NCBI GenBank assembly: GCA_019096195.1
Contig: JAGTXK010000073.1
Coordinates: forward strand, 496,001-560,000
Length of the DNA: 64,000 bases
DNA from: Boletus sp. NGJ
Taxonomy: Eukaryota; Basidiomycota; Agaricomycetes; Boletales; Boletaceae
Direction of reading: 5' to 3'
A model generated the notes under the pieces. That model was not told where the DNA came from. It did not search any database and was given only the letters and a program-made list of their open reading frames with translations. Within the stretch, counting starts at the first letter, position 1. Every line of letters begins with the position of its first letter. Positions 32,866-42,561 of the stretch are shown in pieces. Both the position numbers and the translations under genes were made by a program.

Positions 32866-34085
32866 CTAGCGTTTATCCAAGCTGTCAGCATAACTCCAGA
32901 AATCAACGTCAACCACCGAAAAAGCACGTCCGAGACAGATTTCGAGGTCGTGTGCAAGCCCGGCCTGTCTCACGAGATCGACAAATTGTGCGCGTGAGTC
33001 CGGAAATACGAAGGAGTGGAGAATAGCCTCTCCCTGAGCCACGTGGTAGTTCTAGTCAGTCTGCAAGGATGAAGGGAGTACACGCACATGATTCCTAAGG
33101 ATTGTGATCAGATGCACGAGCGGAGGGCGGTTTCCCTCGGGAAAGACATTCGAGAGACGTTTTTCAAGAGCTTCTTGCGAGGATAGAGACGGAGCGTCGG
33201 ACAGCTTAGCCTTTGCCTTGAAGTTAGATGCATGTGTTTGTGCCCAAGGCCCGAGCCAAACTCGCCAGAGTTCGAGTTTGCGCCCGTCGCGTCCGAGCTG
33301 CTTGAGCAAGCGGTGGACGTGCTGCCAGTCTTGTTCGCCTCCATCCCACAAGTGAGGTTCGTGGTGGTCCAACTCGAGCAAGGAAGGATTTGAAGCAGGG
33401 CAGACGAGAATTGTAGTACGAATGCCATTGCAAGGGGGGTTGTGTCCATGGGTATGATTTGCGGGGCGCATCATGAGCCTGATCCAGCGCCTGCGTCTGA
33501 CCCATGCGCCGGCGCCGAGGGTTCCGATTTGGGAGTGCCAGTGTTTATCACGAAAGTGCCAGTTGTATTCAAAACCGTCGTGCTGTACCTCGCCGAGATC
33601 TGTTCGCATGTCGATCATCCAGGCGGTGGAGACCCAGCGCCAGGTGCCGTCCGGGAGAGGGAAGTTGTCGAGGGAGAAATTTGAGTGGGGTGCACGGGTG
33701 TTGTAAGTGTGGGGCAATGTGAATGGCTGTGGATCGGAAGGGAGGAGGGAGAGGGGGGAATAGAATGGAGTGGAGAAGAGGGTGATTCTAGGGGGTGGTC
33801 AGGGAGGACGAGGTGAAGGACGGGAATGACGAACCCCCTCTGGTTTTCGTACAAGATGGCCCAGCGGAATACGTCCTTGTCGTGTAGGGAGTGAGGGAGA
33901 TGGGCATCGTCGATGAGTATGTCGTCGGCGGGATGGTCGGTGGGGGAAAGAGGGAGGGAGAGGGGTTTCGAGGGACGTGATGGAAGAGAGGGGAAGCGAA
34001 GAATGGAGGGCTTTTGGAGGAGACGACGACGTGCAGGATCGGCAGCGGCGGGGTCGTCCGCGCGCATGTGTTGAGGGAGGGCCAT
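32866..34085 (-). CDS. DysF (dysferlin/TECPR) domain protein, Spo73-like
   Basis: Exons 33835-34085, 33088-33787 and 32866-33033 give 372 residues with closing phases. After a proline-rich start the protein reads DVFRWAILYENQRGITLFST, PLPDGTWRWVSTAWMIDMRT, HDGFEYNWHFRDKHWHSQIG and GAWVRRRRWIRLMMRPA. These are the paired Trp/Arg blocks of a DysF domain. The last exon adds GEAILHSFVFPDSRAQFVDL and DFWSYADSLDKR. DysF occurs in peroxisomal Pex30/Pex31 proteins with membrane helices, and in soluble Spo73-type proteins needed for spore membrane growth. No membrane helix is seen here, so a Spo73-like or soluble membrane-contact role is the better guess. The gene diverges from JAC1 with 42 bp between start codons. 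Confidence 0.8.
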
Positions 34086-34127
34086 GGGGAGATAAAAAGA
34101 GGCAAGCCTTGGGAGTGTGCGACTCCC

Positions 34128-34898
34128 ATGCACATGTTGACCCAGCTCGGCAAACTTGGCGCAAGGCGACTGGCACAGCGACGGGGATACACGCTTGGAG
34201 GGGCGAGGACGAGGAGATGCCCGTCATGCGGGGCAGCGCTGCCCACTGCGCTGCCGGTGTGTCCAGCGTGCAGGTACATTGGGAGGGTGCACGACTCAAT
34301 CACACACCACGAGCTGCTCGGGCTGCCATACGAGCCGAACCCGTTCGTGGTCGACAAGGGTGATCTGAAACGGAGGTTTATCGAGGCACAACGACTCTGT
34401 CATCCAGACGGATGGGCGACGAGGAGCGAGGTAAAGTACACTAGACTAGCGTGGCAACGTAAACTGAACAAGTACTAAGGGAGACCGGGATGCGGCGCTG
34501 GCAGTGTCGAACGCGGTGAACACGGCATACAAGACGCTGCTGTCACCGATGGAGCGTATTGCGTATGTGCTGCGACGGAACGGGAAGGAGGTGGGGGAGG
34601 GTGAGCAGATGGACGACATGGGGCTGATGGTGGAGGTGATGGAGGCGAGGGAGGCGATTGAGGGGAGCAACGGGGAGGGTCTTGTGAGGCTGAAGGCGGT
34701 CAACGACGGCAAGTATGCTGAGTGTGGTATCTGTGCGGTGCTGAGCGGTTTGCAGACAAGATGCGGGGTGCGCTTGGGAGGATCGAGGAGGCGGTGAGAG
34801 TTGGGGACTGGACGGGCGCGAGGAGGAGCGCGGTCGAGCTGAAATACTTGCTCGGTGTCGACGACGCGATCCAGCAGCGCGCGGAGAATGCCGGCTAG
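34128..34898 (+). CDS. JAC1: Mitochondrial J-protein co-chaperone Jac1/HSC20 (Fe-S cluster assembly)
   Basis: Exons 34128-34430, 34480-34708 and 34756-34898 give 224 residues. A basic, hydroxyl-poor leader (LTQLGKLGARRLAQRRG) fits a mitochondrial presequence. A CPSCG...CPACRY zinc motif follows, as in animal HSCB but absent from budding yeast Jac1. The J-domain has HHELLGLPYEP, LKRRFIEAQRLCHPDGW with the HPD triad, and AVSNAVNTAYKTLLSPMERI. The C-terminal helical bundle that holds the scaffold Isu1 ends LKYLLGVDDAIQQRAENAG. The second intron (34709-34755, 47 nt) starts GCAAGT. Only this GC donor gives LKAVNDDKMRGALGRIEEAV; no GT donor keeps the frame. It stimulates the Hsp70 that releases Fe-S clusters from the scaffold. 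Confidence 0.9.
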
Positions 34899-34960
34899 GG
34901 AAATACTCTACCGTTTACTACAAAGCAGCTTTAATGCGTCGGTGGTTGATACAGATGACA

Positions 34961-37900
34961 ATGTCCAAGCGGCCGTTCACAACGCCAGCCCAGCTTTCTC
35001 GTCCAGGCAAGCTACAAAAGACAGCCAGACCACCTCTCCTCAACGGCCCCCTCCACGACGCCATCCACATCGAAAACACCTACCACCACCAGCACACCCG
35101 ACCCCCGCTCAAGTCTGCTCTCCTCGACAACCCAAAGTCCCCCGTCGCCAACTTTGCCGCCCTCTTCTCCCTCCCGCTCAACTACCAATACACAGACCTC
35201 TTCGACTCTGCTACCCGTCGGCCCCTCGTCCGGTCCGTCCATCCTCTCTTCTCTCCTTTCTCCCCGCTCACCCCCCACAGCTGTTCCCTCCTCCTCGACA
35301 CCGACCCCAAAATCGTCGCTATAGGCGACCATGCCGACAGAAAGTCCGCACAGCGTCTATGTGCTCTCTCCGCCCTCTTCCAGCTCCACCACCGCGGTCT
35401 GGTCTGTACCTTCCATCCTTCCCCCACCCTCCAACTGACCCGTCTCCAGCTCGACAAGCCACCCAAGTCTGCCCCCTCCCCCCTCTCCCTCTCCGATGGC
35501 TCCCTCGTCTCCTACGAGAGCGCACGCAGCTTCATGGACTACTACTGTCGTCTCTACGACTTCCCAAAACCCGACGTCGACTACCAACAAGTCAGTCATC
35601 CCGGTTCTACCTGGCAAGCCATCATGTCCGTCGACGGTCGTCGCATCGGTGTCGGCACCGCTTCCACAAAAAAGAACGCCCACATTCAATGCTACCTCGA
35701 CGTCACCCGCTACCTCGAGACCTGCGATCCAGATCTTTGGAAGCGCTACCTCGCCGCCGCAAAATCTGGAAAAGATCTCGGTCTTGCCCCAAAGATCCTT
35801 CTCCCCGTATCCAACTCTCTCGCCGACGATATCGCCGATCTTTGCTCCGATATCAAAAAGTCCATGCTCTACAGGAACAGGCCCGCTTCAGATCAACTCA
35901 CCACCGCCCCTCATCTATTCGCCCCATCTCCCTCCTATCCTCGCTACTATCCCCCTCACCTCGCTGCCGCCAGGTCCGCAGAACTCGACAAAAGACGCCA
36001 GTCGTATCTTCGTGATCCATCCACCCAGAAAATCCGCACCATGCGCGCCGCCCTACCCATCTACGCCTGTTCCCAGGATCTCCTCTCCCATATCTCCAAC
36101 AACGACGTCACTATCTGCATGGCTGCCACCGGGTCCGGGAAAACCACACAGGTTCCTCAGCTCATCCTCGACGACTATATTGATCGCGGTCAGGGTGCAC
36201 ATTGCAATATCATCTGCACACAACCTCGTCGTCTCGCAGCACTCAGCGTCGCTAACCGCGTCGCAAAAGAGCGAGGCGAGGCGGTCGGATGTGGCTCCGT
36301 TGGTTATAGCGTTCGTTTCGAGTCAAAATTGCCCGAAGAACATGGCTCCATCACTTTTTGTACCATCGGTGTCTTGCTCAGACGTCTCCAGTCTGCCATG
36401 TCAGAGGGTGGCATTTTAGCCGCGAAACTTGACCAAGTCACCCATATCTTGGTCGACGAAGTCCACGAACGGGACGTCGACACGGATCTCCTCCTCGTCG
36501 CGCTCAAGCGCCTCATGGAGGACCGCAAGACACGCAACCTCCCCCTCAAAGTCGTGCTCATGAGTGCCACCATCGACCCACATTTGTTCCAAGAGTACTT
36601 TCCTGATGCAGTCGGTAACAAGGCGACGGTGATCCAAGTCCCCGGTCGTACCTTTCCTGTCGCGAGACTTTTCTTGGACGACTTCCTCGGTGACATGAGG
36701 GCGCAATCCCAGCTCGACTGGGTGTTCGCCGACGAATCTGTCTCCAGGTACCTTGCCCGGGAAGAGGCGTACGTCCAGCACAATCATACCGACGTTCCGT
36801 CCCTTGCATCGCCGTCTCACCAACCCTTGTTGACAGACGACGAACTAGAGTTGCCTGCCCCTCTCGTAGCTGCCACCATCTCCCACGTCCTCCAACGTTC
36901 CGATTCCGGTCATGTTCTTGTCTTCCTGCCCGGATGGGAAGAAATTTCGTCCGTGCAACGAATCTTGTTGGACGGTAGGCTTCCGCTCGATTTCGGCGAC
37001 CAAAGAAACTATAGCATCCACGTCCTACACTCGACGATACCCCTTGCCGAGCAGCAAGTCATTTTCGACCCCCCTCCCAATGGTGTTCGTCGTGTCATTT
37101 TGGCGACAAACATTGCCGAGACCTCAGTCACGATTCCAGACGTTGTATACGTCATCGACACCGCCAAAATCAAGGAATTGCGGTTTGACCCGGATCGACA
37201 TATATCCTCCCTCGTCTCAGCATGGGTTGGCTCATCAAACCTCAACCAGAGGGTTGGACGTGCAGGCAGGCATCGCCCTGGAGAATACTTTGGTCTCTTG
37301 AGCAACACTCGCGCCGCAAACCTTCATCCACATCAGACGGTCGAGATGAAGCGTGTAGACCTGAGCAATGTTGTTATGCATGTCAAGGCCATGAGCCTCC
37401 CCGGAATGCAGGCCGAGGAAGTTCTCGCAGCAACAATCGAGCCTCCTGCAGCCGATCGCGTCGCGGCAGCTATGAAAGCCCTTCAGATGGTGGGCGCTTT
37501 GGACCATCAGAAGAACCTGACATCGCTTGGTCGTGTTCTCCTCCAACTACCGGTAGATGTACAGATGGGCCGTTTGGTCCTGTATGGCGTCTTCTTCCGT
37601 TGTCTCGACAAAGCGCTGACCCTAGCTGCTATCCTCACAAACCGAGATCCCTTCTTCTCGCCTTTACATCTCAAGGCAGAGGCAGCTGCCGTCAAGGCCA
37701 CATGGTCCCCGAGGGAGTTCAGATCCGATGCATTGACGATACTGAACGCTTACGATGTGTGGCACGAGATGTACCGCAATGGCGAGCATGCGCGGGCGTC
37801 CCGGTTCTGCACTGATAACTTTCTCTCCAAGTCAACGCTGGTACTGATTACCAAAGTTCGAGGGCATCTCCTGCAATCCTTATACCAAGCCGGGGTTATT

Positions 37901-38824
37901 GACGCGGCTGAAGGAAGCGTGCATGGTCGAGCACGCAACCGTGAATGGATGGTGCCACCCGCACTCAATGCCAATGCACATTCACACCCCTTGCTTGCTG
38001 CCCTCGTTGCTGTTGCGACTCAACCCAAGTTTGCTGTCCGAACGGGTGAGATGACATTGCGCACCCAGCACGACAAGGTCTGGCCTTTCGTCATTGTCAT
38101 CGTGCTCTATCAACTGATCGCTTCTCGACAGCTGACCTTCATTCATCCGAGTAGTGTGAACCACCGCAAGCACATCAGATCGTCCGAAGATGACACCTCA
38201 TTGCTCCAGGGGGAGAGGCAATTATATGCGTACGCAGAGAAACGGCAAAATCTCACCATCGCGGGCCAAACCCCGCAAATGTACCTCATCAACACGACAC
38301 GTCTTGATCCTATGACCTATCTGTTATTTGGTGCGAACGATATTCAAGTCGCGGAACGCGGGCTCGAATGTGATGAATGGTTGCCCATCGTCGGAAACTT
38401 GGATGTTCTGGATGATCTCCAGCGCTTGAAGACCATGATGGAGGCCTGCATGTTGCGGGTATTCGAAGGTATTCACGTGAGCAAAAAGCGCACTGGATCT
38501 CACTTCGCGGGCATGCCCGCACGAGAGGACGAAGTGGGTGAAGAAATGCTGAGCGAAGATCTTTCTTTGTCGCCACGGGAATTATCAGATCTGGATTCGG
38601 TCACGCGGGACATCGTGCGGATACTGAATCGCTACAGCGACGACCGGATGTCTATACAGTCAGCAGCTAGTTCTCGGAATGCGACACCAATGGCGTCCCC
38701 CGCATTCTCCACTAGCAGACTACCTGGATCGAGGCAGGGATACTCAACACCTTTCGGTATGGGTTCCGCATACAATTCACGACCTGGCACACCAAGTCGG
38801 CTCTCGCGTAGCTTTCATTCATAA
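34961..38824 (+). CDS. DExH-box (DEVH) RNA helicase, DHX29/DHX57/DHX9-like class
   Basis: One very long frame with three probable stop-free introns: 35233-35280 (48 nt), 35402-35449 (48 nt) and 38078-38131 (54 nt). The N-terminal third has two dsRNA-binding-like stretches (IVAIGDHADRKSAQRLCALS and YCRLYDFPKPDVDYQQVSH). The helicase core has CMAATGSGKTTQVPQLIL (motif I), CTQPRRLAALSVANRVAKER, ILVDEVHERDVDTDLLLV (motif II), VVLMSATID (motif III), VLVFLPGWEEI, ATNIAETSVTIPDVVYVIDT and NQRVGRAGRHRPGEYFGLL (motif VI). HA2 and OB-fold regions follow. The tail (SAASSRNATPMASPAFSTSR) is low in complexity. ATP-driven RNA or RNP remodelling is expected. The start at 34961 (MSKRPFTTPAQLSRPGKLQK) is preferred over 34934. 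I cannot choose among the DHX subclasses by eye. Confidence 0.9.
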   Translation: MSKRPFTTPAQLSRPGKLQKTARPPLLNGPLHDAIHIENTYHHQHTRPPLKSALLDNPKSPVANFAALFSLPLNYQYTDLFDSATRRPLVRSVHPLFSPFSPLTPHSCSLLLDTDPKIVAIGDHADRKSAQRLCALSALFQLHHRGLVCTFHPSPTLQLTRLQLDKPPKSAPSPLSLSDGSLVSYESARSFMDYYCRLYDFPKPDVDYQQVSHPGSTWQAIMSVDGRRIGVGTASTKKNAHIQCYLDVTRYLETCDPDLWKRYLAAAKSGKDLGLAPKILLPVSNSLADDIADLCSDIKKSMLYRNRPASDQLTTAPHLFAPSPSYPRYYPPHLAAARSAELDKRRQSYLRDPSTQKIRTMRAALPIYACSQDLLSHISNNDVTICMAATGSGKTTQVPQLILDDYIDRGQGAHCNIICTQPRRLAALSVANRVAKERGEAVGCGSVGYSVRFESKLPEEHGSITFCTIGVLLRRLQSAMSEGGILAAKLDQVTHILVDEVHERDVDTDLLLVALKRLMEDRKTRNLPLKVVLMSATIDPHLFQEYFPDAVGNKATVIQVPGRTFPVARLFLDDFLGDMRAQSQLDWVFADESVSRYLAREEAYVQHNHTDVPSLASPSHQPLLTDDELELPAPLVAATISHVLQRSDSGHVLVFLPGWEEISSVQRILLDGRLPLDFGDQRNYSIHVLHSTIPLAEQQVIFDPPPNGVRRVILATNIAETSVTIPDVVYVIDTAKIKELRFDPDRHISSLVSAWVGSSNLNQRVGRAGRHRPGEYFGLLSNTRAANLHPHQTVEMKRVDLSNVVMHVKAMSLPGMQAEEVLAATIEPPAADRVAAAMKALQMVGALDHQKNLTSLGRVLLQLPVDVQMGRLVLYGVFFRCLDKALTLAAILTNRDPFFSPLHLKAEAAAVKATWSPREFRSDALTILNAYDVWHEMYRNGEHARASRFCTDNFLSKSTLVLITKVRGHLLQSLYQAGVIDAAEGSVHGRARNREWMVPPALNANAHSHPLLAALVAVATQPKFAVRTGEMTLRTQHDKVWPFVIVIVLYQLIASRQLTFIHPSSVNHRKHIRSSEDDTSLLQGERQLYAYAEKRQNLTIAGQTPQMYLINTTRLDPMTYLLFGANDIQVAERGLECDEWLPIVGNLDVLDDLQRLKTMMEACMLRVFEGIHVSKKRTGSHFAGMPAREDEVGEEMLSEDLSLSPRELSDLDSVTRDIVRILNRYSDDRMSIQSAASSRNATPMASPAFSTSRLPGSRQGYSTPFGMGSAYNSRPGTPSRLSRSFHS

Positions 38825-39102
38825 TTAACCTGGCATCGCGGACAGCATCCATTATATAGACGCATAAACATTTCTCGTCCTGTACTCTAACATCTCGTAC
38901 TACTAATTGTGTGCTGGGATCTAATGAAACTGGAAAGATTGAGTTGTTGTGACGTTGCATTTCATGTGTCCATGTCAGGCTCTCACATCACACCAGCCAA
39001 CGCCTTACCCAAACCAACTCATTCGTACTAACTGCCAAGCATCTGCCACTGGCAAGCTCAACGCACCAGATTCGTCCAACAACTCCCTCAAATTCTGCAA
39101 AG
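38825..39102. other. Intergenic spacer between the helicase and AP-2 alpha
   Basis: About 280 bp between tandem genes. The AP-2 alpha promoter should lie here. No repeat or clear motif is seen. Confidence 0.45.
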
Positions 39103-42100
39103 ATGGCTGCCAACATGCGTGGTTTGACGCAGGCGAGTCTCATCTGCCTCGCCAATGCGGTTTCCAACTGATGCCATCCCAGTTCATCGCGGACATCCGT
39201 GGTGCACGCGTGCGCGAATTGGAAGAGAAGAGGATAAACAAGGAGATGGCGAACATCCGCAAGAAGTTCAAAGGTCTGACTTCTCCTAACTTCATCGCGT
39301 CCTCCAGGCTCACTGGGGTATTCCCAGACGGAAACCTTGACGGTTATCAGAAGAAGAAGTAAGCTCAGGCGCATCACCGTCCACTCTACGTCCAATCTGA
39401 ATTTGCGCGTCTACAGGTATGTTGCGAAGATCATCTTCACGTATATACTTGGCTACAAGGTCGATGTTGGACACATGGAAGCCGTCAACCTCATAGCGAG
39501 TTCCAAGTATTCAGAGAAACAGATCGTATGTTCTCGAGCGTTGCCGTTCTGGATGGCATTTCACGATGTCGACAGGGATACCTTGCTGTTACACTCCTCA
39601 TGCACGAGAACTCGGATTTCCTTCGTCTAGTCGTAAACTCGATACGAAAAGATTTGGACGAAAACAACGAGGTCAACAACTGCCTGGCTTTGCACGCAAT
39701 AGCAAACGTTGGTAGCAGCGAGATGGCAGAGGCGCTTTCGGAGGATGTACACAGACTTCTCATTTCACCGTGAAGTTTATTTCCTCTCCGTTTCAAACTT
39801 GACCGCTAACTGTGCCACAGGACTTCTCAGACGTTCGTCAAGAAGAAAGCAGCGCTGACGCTATTGCGTCTGTACCGGAAGCATCCTGAAGTCATTCCTG
39901 CGGCAGAATGGGCGTTGCGCTTGGTATCCATCATGGATGATCCGGATTTGGCACGTTTCCAAGCCGTCCTTTCCTTAACACCTCTAATAAGCAACCCTTA
40001 GGGTGTTGTTTTATGCGTGACTAGTCTGGTTATGGCCCTCGCCCAAGACCATCTTGACGCTTTTGCGGTATGCTATACTAAGGCTGTTGATCGCTTGTAC
40101 CGTGTGAGTCCGTCGTGCTATCATACCTCGAGAGTGATTTCATGCTTCTGTAGTTGGTCATCCAGCATGAGTACTCGGCAACATATGCCTACTACAAAGT
40201 CCCCACTCCGTGGTTACAAGTAAAGCTCCTACGACTTTTACAGTATTATCCCCCAACGGGTGCGTGTTGGTTGCTCTACGAAGCATGTCACCCAACAGAA
40301 TTCACAGAGGATCCTGCACTCCGTAATGCATTGAACGAGGTTCTTCAGACGGTCATGAATAACAGTGCCGAACCTTCGAGAAATGTGCAGCACAATAATG
40401 CCCAGCATGCAGTCCTTTTTGAAGCCATCAGTCTCGCCATTCACTTGGACACCAACTCACCTCTAGTGGACACAGCTGCTGTTCTGCTCGCTCGCTTTAT
40501 CTCTTCCAAGGAGACAAACGTTCGGTACCTCGGTTTGGACACGATGGCTCATCTCGCGGCGCGCGCAGATTCTCTTGATCCCTTGAAGAAACATCAAGGC
40601 ACGATTATTCTGTCTCTTCGCGACAAGGATATATCTGTTCGGAGACGTGCCCTGGATCTACTCTACAGCATGTGCGACGTCGATAACTCGGAATTGATCG
40701 TCGGAGAACTCCTCCGATATCTCAAGGTTGCAGACTACGTGTTGCGGGAAGAAATGGTACTCAAAATCGCCATTCTTACTGAAAAATATGCGAGCTCCTA
40801 CAAATGGTATGTCGATACCATGCTGCAGCTTCTCAGCGCTGCCGGTGACCATGTTGGAGACGAAGTGTGGTATCGAGTGGTGCAGATTGTTACCAATACA
40901 GAGGACCTTCAGGAATATGCTGCAAGAGTCGTCTTTGAGCATCTCAAGACGCCTGTCGCGCACGAGAGTCTGGTCAAAGTGGGAGGTATGACGCACATCT
41001 CGACCATGTCGTAACTCTGACTGTCAGTAAAACAGGCTACATCCTGGGTGAATATGGCCATCTCATTGCAAACGAACCGGGATACAGCCCTATCGAACAG
41101 TTTCAAGTCCTGCACTCAAAATCGCAGTTCTGCATAGCCGCCACACGCTCTCTACTCCTCTCTACTTATATTAAATGGGTCAACGTCTTCCCAGAGATCA
41201 AGGCCCAGCTTGTCAACATCTTTGAACGATATAGGCATGTTCTTGATGCCGAACTCCAACAGCGTGCCTGCGAATTCTATGCGCTCGCATGCAGATCAGA
41301 TGACGACGAAGTGCTGCAAAATGTTTGCGAGGAGATGCCTCCGTTCCCACCTCGAGTCAGTGGATTGATGAGTCGGATGAATCGCAAACTTGGCGATACA
41401 GAGGACAAGCGGACCTGGATACATGGGGGAAAGGAGATCAACCTCGAGCGCCAAATAACGAAACGTCAAACGGCCAAGAGCAAAGATGCGCTCCTGAACA
41501 GTCCGACTGCAGCTTCGGGCGCTACGGATGCGAATGGCGTGATGAACTCGCTCGCAGGCCTTGATTTGTCTGTGACCAATCATCCTCCAGAGTCCGAGGC
41601 AGTCCCCCGGCTTACCATCGCGCCCGGCATCGACAAATGGTTCAACAAGTTGACATATAGTGCCGAAGGGGTGCTCTACGAAGATGTCCAGATACAGGTT
41701 GGTATCAAGTCAAGATTCCAGGGCCACCTCGGGCAGCTCGCCATATACTTTGGAAATAAAGTTTCCGCTCCTCTCACATCGTTCACCTCTACCATTCACG
41801 TCAGCGACCCGGATGCGCTCTCCGCTACATTTGCTAAAATCCCCCCAAACGCACTTGCCCCACGTACTCAAAGCCAACAAATCCTACACGTCGAGTGCAA
41901 GAAGGTGTTTACTTCGTCCCCCATCTTGACAGTGTCCTTTTTGGCGGGAGCCCACCAATCCATCTCAATACGGCTGCCGATCACGATTACAAAGTTCTTT
42001 GAAGGTGTCAAATTTGGGCAAACAGATTTCTTTGAACGTTGGAAGTTGATTGGGGGGGCACCGAGGGAGTCTCAGGCGGTTTTTCCAATATCATTGGACA

Positions 42101-42420
42101 ACACGGGCCACATCGATCTCGCACGCAATCGACAAGTGATAACCGGTAATCATCTAGAGACCCTGGAAGATATTGACCCTAATCCGAGCAACCTTGTTGG
42201 AGCCGGGGTTCTCCATACATCCGTGGACGGCAAGGTTGGGTGCTTGGTTCGCCTTGAGCCCAACCGCGAAGCAAAGGTATGCTTTTTTAGTCTATGTGCA
42301 GTTCGCTCAATACTGACTAGTGTATAAAAGTTGTGTCGCATCACAGTCAGGAGTACCTCAGAAGACGTGGCAACTGAAGTACGGAAGGTCGTGGAGACTG
42401 TGCTCAAGATAGATTCATAA
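39103..42420 (+). CDS. APL3: AP-2 clathrin adaptor complex, alpha subunit
   Basis: The large alpha-adaptin binds PI(4,5)P2 and acidic dileucine cargo at the plasma membrane and recruits endocytic factors. Exon 1 (39103-39132, MAANMRGLTQ) joins 39183 onward through a GC-AG intron (CAG|GCGAGT...CCCAG), giving MRGLTQFIADIRGARVRELE and EKRINKEMANIRKKFK. Then come DGYQKKKYVAKIIFTYILGY, VGHMEAVNLIASSKYSEKQI, LALHAIANVGSSEMAEAL, LRLYRKHPEVIP, GLDTMAHLAAR and YGHLIANEPGYSPIEQF, the armadillo-like trunk. After a hinge (SPTAASGATDANG) the appendage domain includes GHLGQLAIYFGNKVSAPLTS and FLAGAHQSISIRLPI. The last exon ends VVETVLKIDS at 42418. About nine introns are present, all short. Basic residues of the N-terminal lipid site are kept. 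Confidence 0.94.
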
Positions 42421-42561
42421 CGGTCGCCGTTCACTCCATGCATTAGCAATATCCAAACATGTACAATACAGATATAATATATCAACCGCAGTTTGGAAAT
42501 AGTAGAAACAACGGAAATCAATTTGGGTTACTTGTTACACGACCCTGGTACTGGAGATGTA
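42421..42561. other. Convergent 3' spacer, about 140 bp
   Basis: It separates the AP-2 alpha stop from the RasGAP stop, so both 3' UTRs must overlap or be very short. Nothing else is seen. Confidence 0.5.

Noticed and set aside
33040-33045. CACGTG as a promoter element
   Set aside because: It falls inside the last intron of the DysF gene (33034-33087), not in a promoter.
34855-36419. Arg/Pro-rich and Ser/Pro-rich frames of 300-390 residues at the helicase 5' end
   Set aside because: Shadow frames caused by the C-rich codon usage of the helicase N-terminus.
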